DNA of 64,000 nucleotides from assembly GCF_008195825.1 (NCBI RefSeq), contig NZ_CP043329.1:186001-250000 (forward strand), read 5' to 3'. Positions within the stretch are counted from its first letter, which is position 1; every line of letters starts with the position of its first letter. Source of the DNA: Pedobacter aquae. GTDB lineage: Bacteria > Bacteroidota > Bacteroidia > Sphingobacteriales > Sphingobacteriaceae. The notes below the pieces were generated by a model. The model was not told the DNA's origin. It saw nothing but the letters and a program-made list of their open reading frames with translations, and made no database searches. A program made the translations under genes and the position numbers. Positions 37,434-46,580 of this stretch are shown piece after piece.

Positions 37434-38549
37434 ATGAAAAATAAAATTATCGCATTACTAACACTCTTATGGTTAAGTGTTGTTTGCTGTTTTGCTCAAT
37501 CAAACACTATTAAAGATGATTTTAAACCTTCTACTTTGAACCAGCCGGGGCAAGAATTTCCGCAAGTTAATTCTCAAGGTTATGTGAAGTTTAAAATTTT
37601 TGCGCCAAAGGCTGATAGTGTAAAGGTGAGTTTAGGTTTGGGTGGCAGAGGAGGAACTATACTTTCTAAAGCTGCAGATGGATTTTGGTACGGCACAACA
37701 GAAGGTCCCATGGATGAAGGTTTTCATTACTATCACTTAACTGTAGATGGAGGAATTTTTAACGACCCAGGAGCTTTAAATTATTATGGCTCAGTAAGGT
37801 GGGAGAGTGGTATTGAAATTCCAGCTCACGATCAAGATTTTTATGCTTTAAAAAATGTTCCTCATGGTAAGGTAGAACGTATTTTATTCCCTTCAAAAAG
37901 TAAAAACACCTCGCTTCCTGCTTTTGTGTACACCCCGCCGGGCTACAGCCAAAATCAGTCGGTTCGTTACCCAGTTCTTTACTTACAACACGGATGGGGC
38001 GAAGATGAAACCGCTTGGGCAAATCAAGGAAAAGCCAATTTGATTATGGATAATCTCATTGCCGAAGGCAAAACTAAACCTTTTATTATTGTGATGACTT
38101 ACGGAATGACTAATCAGGTGAAATGGGGTAAAATAAGAGATTTTAGCATCGAACCCTTTCAAACTACTTTATTAGATGAACTAATTCCTTACGTTGATAC
38201 CAATTTTAGAACCATTAATAAATCATCAGGCAGAGCGATGGCAGGTTTATCGATGGGAGGGATGGAAACTCGCACCATTTCAATAAACAAACCTGATGTT
38301 TTTGAATATTACGGATTGTTTAGTGGAGGCGTTTTCGCCCCCGAGGAGCTTAAAAATAAGGATAAAGTGAAGCTTGTTTTCATGAGTAGTGGAAGCAAAG
38401 AATATCCCGATAGGGTTAAAACCGCAGCAGCAAAGCTGAATGAAGCGGGAATAAAATCGGTAGCTTATGTGTCTGAAAATACCGCCCACGAGTTTTTAAC
38501 TTGGAGAAGAAGTTTGCGTGAGTTTGCCCCATTATTGTTTAATAATTAA
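37434..38549 (+). CDS. CE1 family esterase with N-terminal CBM48-like domain
   Basis: A 371-residue exported esterase (signal peptide about 1-22, ending CFAQ). An immunoglobulin-like E-set/CBM48-type domain occupies about residues 45-140 (YVKFKIFAPKADSVKVSLG, FWYGTTEG). The alpha/beta-hydrolase domain follows with FVYTPPGYSQNQ near 164, VLYLQHGWGEDE near 181, nucleophile Ser273 in GLSMGGME and His in NTAHEFLTW near the end. This two-domain form is widespread among xylan-locus feruloyl or acetylxylan esterases. It differs from the single-domain CE1 at 33659, so the locus has two esterases of this family plus a CE6-like one. Confidence 0.88.
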   Translation: MKNKIIALLTLLWLSVVCCFAQSNTIKDDFKPSTLNQPGQEFPQVNSQGYVKFKIFAPKADSVKVSLGLGGRGGTILSKAADGFWYGTTEGPMDEGFHYYHLTVDGGIFNDPGALNYYGSVRWESGIEIPAHDQDFYALKNVPHGKVERILFPSKSKNTSLPAFVYTPPGYSQNQSVRYPVLYLQHGWGEDETAWANQGKANLIMDNLIAEGKTKPFIIVMTYGMTNQVKWGKIRDFSIEPFQTTLLDELIPYVDTNFRTINKSSGRAMAGLSMGGMETRTISINKPDVFEYYGLFSGGVFAPEELKNKDKVKLVFMSSGSKEYPDRVKTAAAKLNEAGIKSVAYVSENTAHEFLTWRRSLREFAPLLFNN

Positions 38550-38559
38550 CTTTCAAGAG

Positions 38560-39801
38560 ATGAATAGACTGAACAAACAGATTATCGCTTTCTTAATTTT
38601 ATCTTCAATTGCGTCACTTGGTTTTGGGCAAAACACCAAAATCGTTTATCCAAACTTTTTAAAAGAAGCAGGTTATAAGCAAAAGGAAATAGATCAGAAA
38701 CTAGCAAAAGTTTATTTCGATTTATTTGAGGGGCCGAACAAAATTTATTTTGAGGTTGAAGATTCTATGGCTTATGTATCGGACTTAAAAAATAACGATG
38801 CCCGAACTGAAGGATTGTCGTACGGAATGATGGTAGCTGTACAACTAGATAAAAAGGAGGTTTTCGATAAAATTTGGCGATGGTCTAAAAAATATATTCA
38901 ACATCAGGATGGTCCTCGTAAAGGGTATTTTGCTTGGAGCATCAACCCTAAAACCATGAAGAAAAATTCCCAAGGTTCAGCTTCTGATGGGGAATTATTT
39001 TACGTAACCAGCTTGCTTTTTGCAGCCAATAAATGGGGAAATAGTACCGGAATAAATTATTATCAAGAAGCCAGAAACATTTTGGATGCCATGTGGGCAA
39101 AGGATGGAACTGGCAATATTTATCACATTTTTAATATAAAAAACAAGCAAATTTCTTTTGTGCCTGAGGGCGATGGGTACAATTGGACAGACCCTTCTTA
39201 TCACGTTCCTGCGTTTTTAGAGGCTTGGGCAATGTATGCCAATGATGGGCATGAGCAATTTTATAAAGATTGTGCCGATACCTCAAGAGTGTTTTTGCAA
39301 CGAGCTTGCAACCCTGTTACAGGTTTAAATTACGATTATACCGAGTTTTCTGGTACGCCACGTACCACTAGATGGGCTCCGCCAGCTTTCAGATACGACT
39401 CGTGGCGAGTACCTATGAATATTGCAATGGATTATATCTGGTTTGGAAAAGATAAAGAATGGCAAAAAAAATACGCCCAAAACATTCAAGATTTTATGCG
39501 TAGCAGAGGTATCAATAATTTTGAAGATCAGTTTAACCCAGAAGGTACCTTACCCGAATTTATTTTACAGGCCGGAGGATATAAAAAACTTCGCCATTCC
39601 ATTGGTTTGGTTGCCACAATAGCCACTACCGAAATGATTTTCAATAAAAACAAAAAATTTGATTTTGTAAACGAATTAATGGGGCAAAAACTCGAGCCTT
39701 ATGCCGATGGTTATTTTGATCCTTATTACGATGGTTTAATGTATCTATTCAGCTTAATGCACTTAAGCGGAAAATATCAATTAATAAAGCCTCAAATCTA
39801 A
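38560..39801 (+). CDS. GH8 reducing-end xylose-releasing exo-oligoxylanase (Rex)-like
   Basis: A 413-residue enzyme from ATG 38560, where the signal peptide begins (about 1-23, ending GFGQ); the open frame extends to 38518 but overlaps the preceding gene. The alpha/alpha-barrel motifs of GH8 are present: catalytic acid Glu84 in ARTEGLSYGMM, GYFAWSI and ASDGELFYV near residues 125-147, and YDSWRVPMNIAMDY near 280. These are closer to Rex enzymes, which release xylose from the reducing end of xylo-oligosaccharides, than to endoglucanases of the family. No pectin- or cellulose-specific features are seen. Confidence 0.86.
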   Translation: MNRLNKQIIAFLILSSIASLGFGQNTKIVYPNFLKEAGYKQKEIDQKLAKVYFDLFEGPNKIYFEVEDSMAYVSDLKNNDARTEGLSYGMMVAVQLDKKEVFDKIWRWSKKYIQHQDGPRKGYFAWSINPKTMKKNSQGSASDGELFYVTSLLFAANKWGNSTGINYYQEARNILDAMWAKDGTGNIYHIFNIKNKQISFVPEGDGYNWTDPSYHVPAFLEAWAMYANDGHEQFYKDCADTSRVFLQRACNPVTGLNYDYTEFSGTPRTTRWAPPAFRYDSWRVPMNIAMDYIWFGKDKEWQKKYAQNIQDFMRSRGINNFEDQFNPEGTLPEFILQAGGYKKLRHSIGLVATIATTEMIFNKNKKFDFVNELMGQKLEPYADGYFDPYYDGLMYLFSLMHLSGKYQLIKPQI

Positions 39802-39822
39802 CCCCAAAAAAATAAATACAAG

Positions 39823-42243
39823 ATGATTAAGGTTTTAAACTTCTTCAATTCAAACAAAATAAAAGTAAGAATAGCAGCCTTTTTATGCGTTTTGGCTTCT
39901 ATTAATAATCAAAGCAAAGCACAAGAAAATCTTTATCCTAACACTTTTCCTTTAGAAGACGTTGTTTTACTAAACGGACCTTTTTTAAATGCCCGAGACT
40001 TAAATATCAAGGTTTTATTACAATATAATGTTGATAAATTATTAGCGCCTTACCTTAAAGAAGCAGGTTTATCGCCTAAAAACAAAAGCTATAAAAATTG
40101 GGATGGATTAGATGGTCATGTTGCGGGACACTATCTTACTGCAATGGCTTTAAATTACGCATCAACTAAGAACCAAGAGTGTAAAAAGCGAATGGATGAT
40201 ATGGTAAACGAGCTTAAATCTTGTCAAGATGCAAATACGAAAAACTATCCCGATTGGGCAATTGGCTATGTAGGCGGTGTACCCAATAGCAAAGCAATTT
40301 GGAGTACGCTACAAAATGGAGATTTTAAAGCTTACCATGCTACTTGGGTGCCTTGGTATAATGCACATAAAATGTACGCAGGTTTACGTGACGCTTGGCT
40401 ATATGGCAAAAATGAAGAGGCAAAAGATTTATTTTTGAAATTTTGCGATTGGGGAATTGCCATCACTTCAAAACTATCCGAAAAGCAATTTCAATCGATG
40501 TTAGACACTGAGTATGGTGGAATGAACGAAGTTTTTGCCGATGCATATCAAATGACGGGTCTGTTAAAATATTTAGAAGCCGCTAAAAAATTCTCTCATC
40601 AGTCGCTTTTAAATCCATTAGCTAAAGGGATAGATAATTTAAACAATAAACATGCTAATACCCAAGTGCCAAAAGCTATAGGTTTTCAACGAATTGGAGA
40701 ACTAAGTAAAGATGAAAACTATCTAAAAGCAGGTAGTTTTTTTTGGGAAACCGTAGCATTTAATCGTAGCTTATCTTTTGGTGGTAACAGCCGACGAGAA
40801 TTTTTCCCTAGCGCTTCCTCAGCCACTGATTTTATTAATGATGTAGAAGGACCCGAGTCTTGCAACACTTACAATATGCTTAAATTGACTCAGAATTTAT
40901 TCAGAGTGAATCCTTCGGCTAAGTATATCGATTTTTACGAAAAAGCTCTTTATAATCACATTTTATCAACTCAACATCCAAGCCACGGTGGCTATGTATA
41001 TTTTACGCCAGCTCGTCCTCGTCATTACAGGGTTTACTCGGCACCAAATGAAGGAATGTGGTGCTGCGTAGGAAGCGGAATGGAAAATCATGGGAAGTAT
41101 AACGAGTTTATTTATACCCATCAAAATGACTCACTTTATTTGAATTTATTTGTTGCATCGGAGCTAAATTGGAAACAAAAAGGCGTTAAATTAAAGCAGG
41201 AAACTAATTTTCCTGAAGTTGATTTTACCAAATTGACTATTACCGAAGGGAACGCAAATTTCAATCTGATGGTTCGTAATCCATCGTGGGTAAAAAAAGA
41301 AGCTTTAAAAATTTTAGTAAACGGCAAATTGGTAGCTGCCGAGCCTAATGAATTATCCTATGTAACCATTAATCGTAAATGGAAAAAAGGCGATGTCATT
41401 ACCATTAATTTACCTATGCATACTTGGCTTTCGCCAATTCCAAATGTTCCCGAATATGCATCCATTATGCATGGACCAATTTTACTTGCTGCCAAAACCG
41501 GAACGGAAGATTTAAACGGATTAATTGCCGGCGATAGCCGATGGGGACATATTGCTAGTGGTAAAAAACTTCCGGTCGATCAAGCTCCAATCATCATCGA
41601 GGATAATAAAGAAAATTTAGCGAATAAATTAATGTCGATAAACGGGCAACCCATGAATTTTAGCTTCGCAAGCGCAAAAATAATTAATGCTGAAAAGCAG
41701 CTAGTATTACAACCTTTTTACAAAGTTCATGATGCAAGGTACATGATGTATTGGATGACTTTAAGTAATGCTCAATACAGTTCTTATCTAGATTCTTTGG
41801 CAAGTGCTGAAAAACAAAAATTGGCTTTACAAGCTCGAACCATAGATTTTGTAGCCCCCGGCGAACAACAACCCGAAGTTGACCATGCGATGTTAAAAGA
41901 GAATTCTAAAACTGGTTCTTTTAATGATGAGTTTTGGAGAGACGCTTCAAACCAAGGGTTTTTCAGCTATTTAATGAGTACGCAAGGAAAAACCAATCTT
42001 TCATTATATGTGAAATACTGGGGAGCAGAGTGGGGGAACAGAAAATTCGATATTTATATTGATGATGAAAAGCTTGTAACGGTTGATAATACCCAAAAAT
42101 GGAATCAATCAATGTTTCAAAACGAAGAATACCAAATACCTGAAAGTATGCTAACTGGGAAAAAAGCTATTAGAGTAAAGTTTCAATCGCTACCAGGAAA
42201 TACCGCTGGGGCTGTTTATTACATCAGACTAACTGAATTATAA
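39823..42243 (+). CDS. GH127 family (DUF1680) beta-L-arabinofuranosidase-like enzyme
   Basis: An 806-residue exported enzyme (signal peptide about 1-33, ending SKAQ). The catalytic alpha/alpha-barrel includes VLLQYNVDKLLAPYLKEAG near 65, GLDGHVAGHYL near 96, WVPWYNAHKMYAGLRDAW near 171 and the cysteine site MWCCVGSGMENHGKY near 412-426, which in characterised GH127 enzymes holds zinc and the nucleophile Cys. A beta-sandwich region follows and a C-terminal domain (about 700-806, FWRDASNQGFFSYLMSTQGK) typical of Bacteroidota members. GH127 removes beta-L-arabinofuranose, though xylan-locus members may act on other sugars. It sits between GH8 and GH97. Confidence 0.88.
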   Translation: MIKVLNFFNSNKIKVRIAAFLCVLASINNQSKAQENLYPNTFPLEDVVLLNGPFLNARDLNIKVLLQYNVDKLLAPYLKEAGLSPKNKSYKNWDGLDGHVAGHYLTAMALNYASTKNQECKKRMDDMVNELKSCQDANTKNYPDWAIGYVGGVPNSKAIWSTLQNGDFKAYHATWVPWYNAHKMYAGLRDAWLYGKNEEAKDLFLKFCDWGIAITSKLSEKQFQSMLDTEYGGMNEVFADAYQMTGLLKYLEAAKKFSHQSLLNPLAKGIDNLNNKHANTQVPKAIGFQRIGELSKDENYLKAGSFFWETVAFNRSLSFGGNSRREFFPSASSATDFINDVEGPESCNTYNMLKLTQNLFRVNPSAKYIDFYEKALYNHILSTQHPSHGGYVYFTPARPRHYRVYSAPNEGMWCCVGSGMENHGKYNEFIYTHQNDSLYLNLFVASELNWKQKGVKLKQETNFPEVDFTKLTITEGNANFNLMVRNPSWVKKEALKILVNGKLVAAEPNELSYVTINRKWKKGDVITINLPMHTWLSPIPNVPEYASIMHGPILLAAKTGTEDLNGLIAGDSRWGHIASGKKLPVDQAPIIIEDNKENLANKLMSINGQPMNFSFASAKIINAEKQLVLQPFYKVHDARYMMYWMTLSNAQYSSYLDSLASAEKQKLALQARTIDFVAPGEQQPEVDHAMLKENSKTGSFNDEFWRDASNQGFFSYLMSTQGKTNLSLYVKYWGAEWGNRKFDIYIDDEKLVTVDNTQKWNQSMFQNEEYQIPESMLTGKKAIRVKFQSLPGNTAGAVYYIRLTEL

Positions 42244-42244
42244 C

Positions 42245-44206
42245 ATGAAAATTGCTAAAACAACTAAATCATCAATAATGAAACAAAGCTTTTTAATTTG
42301 CTGCCTATTACTATTTTATTTTAGCGGAAATTCTCAAACTAAAGATTATCATATTCAAAGTCCAGATAAAAGTATTACAGTAAATTTTTATCCGGCTGCG
42401 GCCGAGTACACCATTCAGCATCAAGGCGAAACAGTGCTAACCAATTCTAAATTGGGAATAGTGATGGAAGACCAAGATTTCTCTAAAAATTTAAAACTTA
42501 CTAAAGTATCCGAACCTAAAATAGTTAACGATAATTATACTTCTTTAAACACAAAAAAGAGAAATATTAACTACCAAGCCACGCAACGCATTTTTGAAAC
42601 TACCAATGCTAATGGTAAAAAAATGAATATCATTTTTCAAGTTTCTAACGATGGGATTGCTTTTAGGTATCATTTTCCCGAGCAATCTAAAGCAATTAAA
42701 CGCATTACTTCCGAAGCAACAAGCTTTCATTTTTTTGAAGCAACAAGAGCTTGGTTACAACCTAAAACAGAGGCGCAAACCGGTTTCGAACATACAAACC
42801 CTTCTTACGAAGCGCATTACATGATGGATATACCGGTAGGAAAACCTTCAAATAGTACCAATGGATGGATATATCCAGCGCTATTTAAATATAAAAATAC
42901 TTGGATGTTAATTACTGAAGCGGCCCTAGGAAGAAATTATTGCGGCACTGCATTACGGCAAAACTCACCAAACGGCGAGTATAAAATTAATTTCCCTCAA
43001 ACACCTGAAAAAATTGAAAATGGAGCTTTAAATCCTGAGTCGGAATTGCCTTGGTTTAGCCCTTGGCGCATTATTGCTATTGGCGATTTAGGTAAAATTA
43101 TGGAATCTACTTTGGGTACTGATTTAGCCTTACCAGCCATTAAAATGGATCAATCGTTTATAAAACCCGGTAAATCATCATGGAGTTGGGTTTTAGAAAA
43201 AGATGGCGCAACCATTTTTCCGGTACAAAAAAAATATATTGATTACGCTGCCGATATGAAATGGCAATATTGCTTAATTGATGCCAATTGGGACCAAACC
43301 ATTGGTTACGATTCTGTTCAAATTTTGGCCGATTATGCAAAGCAAAAAAATGTAGGTCTGTTATTATGGTACAACTCGGCCGGTAGCTGGAATACCGTAA
43401 AATTTACGCCAAAAGATAAAATGTTGACCCACGAAAGTAGGGTAGCCGAGTTTTCTCGACTACAAAAAATGGGAATTAAAGGAGTTAAAATTGATTTTTT
43501 TGGTGGGGATGGCCAGTCGATGATTAATTATTATCAAGATATTTTAGAAGATGCTGCTCAATACCAAATACTAGTTAATTTTCATGGCGCAACTTTACCA
43601 CGCGGCTGGCAGCGTACTTATCCAAATTTGATGACAGCCGAGGCAGTTTTTGGGTACGAGATGATCACTTTTGGGCAAGATGCAGCAAATAAAGCGCCTG
43701 CACACTCGGTAATGAGTGCTATGGTTCGTAATGTTTACGACCCAATGGATTTTACCCCTATGGTATTGGATAAAATCCCAAATATTAAAAGAATTTCTAC
43801 GCCAGCATTTGAACTGGCTACTGCGGTGGTATTTTTATCTGGCATTCAGCACTATGCAGAAACACCAAAAGGTATGGCTAAAATGCCCGAATTTGTAAAA
43901 GATTTTTTAAGAGAACTCCCTTCAAGCTGGGACGATGTTAAATTTATTGATGGCTATCCAGGAAAACATTACGTGGTTGCCCGAAAAAGTAAAGGTAAAT
44001 GGTACATCGCCGGAATCAATGGAGAAAACACCACCAAAAAATTAAGTTTGGATTTATCGACACTTTCATTAAATGAGGTAGAATTGATTACCGATTCTGA
44101 AAACGAAATTTTTGCCACCCAAAAAATGAATGTTAAAGTCAATCAATTAGACATAGAACTTAAACCAAACGGTGGGTTTATCCTAGTTCAGAAGAGCGAA
44201 AAATAA
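42245..44206 (+). CDS. GH97 family glycosidase, retaining (alpha-galactosidase-like) type
   Basis: Length 653 residues from ATG 42245; ATG 42278 gives a cleaner signal peptide (MKQSFLICC to SGNSQ) and may be the true start. An N-terminal beta-super-sandwich (about 30-290) is followed by a TIM barrel (about 300-570) with QYCLIDANWDQTIGYDS, GLLLWYNSAGSW and KIDFFGGDGQ, then a C-terminal barrel. The Asp of KIDFFGG (about residue 417) is at the nucleophile position of retaining GH97 alpha-galactosidases; the inverting SusB-like alpha-glucosidases lack it. TAEAVFGYE probably holds the acid Glu. In a xylan locus alpha-galactosidase activity on D-galactose caps is the best guess. Confidence 0.87.
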   Translation: MKIAKTTKSSIMKQSFLICCLLLFYFSGNSQTKDYHIQSPDKSITVNFYPAAAEYTIQHQGETVLTNSKLGIVMEDQDFSKNLKLTKVSEPKIVNDNYTSLNTKKRNINYQATQRIFETTNANGKKMNIIFQVSNDGIAFRYHFPEQSKAIKRITSEATSFHFFEATRAWLQPKTEAQTGFEHTNPSYEAHYMMDIPVGKPSNSTNGWIYPALFKYKNTWMLITEAALGRNYCGTALRQNSPNGEYKINFPQTPEKIENGALNPESELPWFSPWRIIAIGDLGKIMESTLGTDLALPAIKMDQSFIKPGKSSWSWVLEKDGATIFPVQKKYIDYAADMKWQYCLIDANWDQTIGYDSVQILADYAKQKNVGLLLWYNSAGSWNTVKFTPKDKMLTHESRVAEFSRLQKMGIKGVKIDFFGGDGQSMINYYQDILEDAAQYQILVNFHGATLPRGWQRTYPNLMTAEAVFGYEMITFGQDAANKAPAHSVMSAMVRNVYDPMDFTPMVLDKIPNIKRISTPAFELATAVVFLSGIQHYAETPKGMAKMPEFVKDFLRELPSSWDDVKFIDGYPGKHYVVARKSKGKWYIAGINGENTTKKLSLDLSTLSLNEVELITDSENEIFATQKMNVKVNQLDIELKPNGGFILVQKSEK

Positions 44207-44227
44207 TTAATTGTAAAAATATTAAGA

Positions 44228-45592
44228 ATGAATTTTAGCGTAGTTAAAGTGTTTGCATTGAGTTTGTTTTTAACCACAGGTTTAGTTGCTTTTGCACAAA
44301 ATCCAATTGTACAAACGCAGTACACTGCCGACCCTGCTCCAATGGTTTACAACGGTAAAGTGTATTTATATACCAGTCATGATGAGGATAACTCAACTTG
44401 GTTTGTAATGAACGATTGGAAATTATACACCACCGAGGATATGGTAAATTGGACCGACCACGGCGCTGTGGCATCATACAAGGTTTTTTCGTGGGCCAAA
44501 GGCGATGCTTGGGCAATTCAGTGTATCGAAAGAAACGGTAAATTTTATTTATATGCGCCAGTTACTTCCAAAGAGAATAATCAGCCTGCAATTGGAGTAG
44601 CCGTTTCTGATAGTCCTTTTGGGCCATTTATCGATCCCTTAGGGAAACCATTAGCACAATTGAATTTTGGAGATATTGATCCAACAGTTTTTATTGATGA
44701 TGATAAACAAGCCTATTTATACTGGGGGAATCCACTTTTAAAGTATGTTACTTTAAATGAAGATATGATTTCATTTAATGGAGAAATTAACAAAGTCCCG
44801 ATGGTAGAAGCTTCTTTTGGTAAAAGAGAAGGCAATACCGAGCGACCAACTTTATACGAAGAAGGACCTTGGTTGTACAAAAGAAACGACTTATACTATT
44901 TGCTTTGGGCAGGCGGCCCACTTCCCGAGCATATTGGTTATTCTACCAGTAAAAGCCCTTTAGGGCCTTGGAAGTATGAAGGTACAATTATGCCAGCTGA
45001 GGGCGGAAGTTTTACCAATCACCCTAGTTTAATCGATTATAAAGGCAAAACTTATTTCTTTTATCATAACGGAGCCTTACCAAAAGGCGGTGGTTTTAAT
45101 CGTTCGGTGGCGGTAGACGAATTGGAGTTTAATAAAGATGGCACCATTAAACCTTTGAAAATGGGTAATGGCATTCAAAAAAGCTTAGTATCGGTTAATC
45201 CATATATCTTAAATCAAGCGGAAACCATTGCGTGGTCAAAAGATTTTAAAGCCTCTCAAAATCAGGAAGTAGGAGTTTTTATTACAGCAAAAAAATCCGG
45301 AGCATATTCACAAGTAAAATCAGTTGATTTTGGAAAAGATGGTGCGAAAAAATTTACAGCAAGAGTAGGAACTACGCACAATGCACCAATTAATATGGAA
45401 ATTAGAATAGATGGTTTAGATGGAAAATTGCTAGGTACTGTAAAGATACCACGTACAGGAGGTAATGATAGATGGAGCTTTGTAAATACGAACGTTACTG
45501 ATTTAACTAGTGTTCATGATTTATATTTTATTGTAAATGGCAAAGTAGAAACCGATTTAATGTATTTCGATTATTGGAAGTTTACTAAGTAA
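44228..45592 (+). CDS. GH43 enzyme with C-terminal CBM6-like domain
   Basis: A 454-residue exported protein (signal peptide about 1-23, ending AFAQ). The propeller has base Asp35 in TADPAPM, Asp151 in DIDPTVF and acid Glu212 in YEEGPW. The C-terminal part (about 325-454) is a beta-sandwich with [21 protein letters not shown] and [20 protein letters not shown], characteristic of CBM6-type modules fused to GH43. The catalytic domain is close to the next gene product (GH43 without CBM), pointing to a tandem duplication. The likely role is arabinofuranosidase or xylosidase on decorated xylan; the exact linkage is unknown. Confidence 0.87.
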   Translation: MNFSVVKVFALSLFLTTGLVAFAQNPIVQTQYTADPAPMVYNGKVYLYTSHDEDNSTWFVMNDWKLYTTEDMVNWTDHGAVASYKVFSWAKGDAWAIQCIERNGKFYLYAPVTSKENNQPAIGVAVSDSPFGPFIDPLGKPLAQLNFGDIDPTVFIDDDKQAYLYWGNPLLKYVTLNEDMISFNGEINKVPMVEASFGKREGNTERPTLYEEGPWLYKRNDLYYLLWAGGPLPEHIGYSTSKSPLGPWKYEGTIMPAEGGSFTNHPSLIDYKGKTYFFYHNGALPKGGGFNRSVAVDELEFNKDGTIKPLKMGNGIQKSLVSVNPYILNQAETIAWSKDFKASQNQEVGVFITAKKSGAYSQVKSVDFGKDGAKKFTARVGTTHNAPINMEIRIDGLDGKLLGTVKIPRTGGNDRWSFVNTNVTDLTSVHDLYFIVNGKVETDLMYFDYWKFTK

Positions 45593-45602
45593 TATAAATA
45601 TT

Positions 45603-46574
45603 ATGTTAAAACATAGAAAGATTAAACATTTGGCTGTGAATGTGCTCGCAGTTTTTATTAGTACATTTTGTATGGCTCAAAACCCAATTATTAGTCATGT
45701 ATTCACAGCCGATCCTGCACCAATTGTTTATCGCGATACCGTGTTTTTGTTTACCAGTCATGATACCGCTTCAACATCGGCAACCAATTACAAAATGCCC
45801 GATTGGCGTTTGTTTTCTTCTACCGATATGGTGACTTGGAAAGATTACGGCTCAATACTATCCCCAGCTACATTTTCTTGGGCCACAGGCGATGCTTATG
45901 CAGCACAATGTATCGAGCGAAATGGAAAGTTTTATTGGTACGTTTCTACATTTCATAAAAAAGATAGCGTAAGTAGTGGGGGTGCTGCAATTGGCGTTGC
46001 CGTAGCCGAGCATCCGGCTGGTCCGTATAAAGATTTATTAGGAAAAGCCTTAATTATTAACGAAATGACAACCGATATGAAATATGGATGGGACGATATT
46101 GACCCAACAGTGATGATTGATGATAACGGACAAGCTTATATGTTTTGGGGCAATGGAAGTTGTAAATGGGTGAAATTGAAAGAAAATATGATGGAAGTAG
46201 ATGGACCAATAACCACTTTTAAACCTAAAAATTACATTGAAGGTCCTTGGGTTTACAAGCGTAAAGATTTATACTATTTGGTTTATGCAAGTGCTGGCAC
46301 TAAGCCTGAAATGATTGAGTATTGCACTTCAAAAAGCATCGAAGGACCATGGGAATACCGAGGAATTATTCAAGAAAATGTGCCCAATAGTTTTACCACT
46401 CATCCGGGTATTTTAGATTATAAAGGCAAATCTTATTTCTTTTACCACAACGGAGTTTTACCTACTGGCGGCAGCTATCGTCGCTCAATTTGTATAGATT
46501 ATATGTATTACAATGAGGATGGTACAATTCGTAAGATTATTCAAACGAAAGAAGGCGTTGCTACGGTTAAATAA
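45603..46574 (+). CDS. GH43 enzyme, single domain, paralogue of the preceding gene
   Basis: A 323-residue protein with signal peptide (about 1-26, ending CMAQ) and one GH43 propeller: base Asp37 in TADPAPI, Asp167 in DIDPTVM, acid Glu213 in YIEGPW. Shared strings with the neighbour ([31 protein letters not shown]) show common descent. The C-terminal CBM6-like module is absent, and the chain stops right after the fifth blade. It starts 11 bases past the previous stop. The pair probably arose by duplication and loss of the module, with altered linkage preference. Confidence 0.87.
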   Translation: MLKHRKIKHLAVNVLAVFISTFCMAQNPIISHVFTADPAPIVYRDTVFLFTSHDTASTSATNYKMPDWRLFSSTDMVTWKDYGSILSPATFSWATGDAYAAQCIERNGKFYWYVSTFHKKDSVSSGGAAIGVAVAEHPAGPYKDLLGKALIINEMTTDMKYGWDDIDPTVMIDDNGQAYMFWGNGSCKWVKLKENMMEVDGPITTFKPKNYIEGPWVYKRKDLYYLVYASAGTKPEMIEYCTSKSIEGPWEYRGIIQENVPNSFTTHPGILDYKGKSYFFYHNGVLPTGGSYRRSICIDYMYYNEDGTIRKIIQTKEGVATVK

Positions 46575-46580
46575 TTGATA

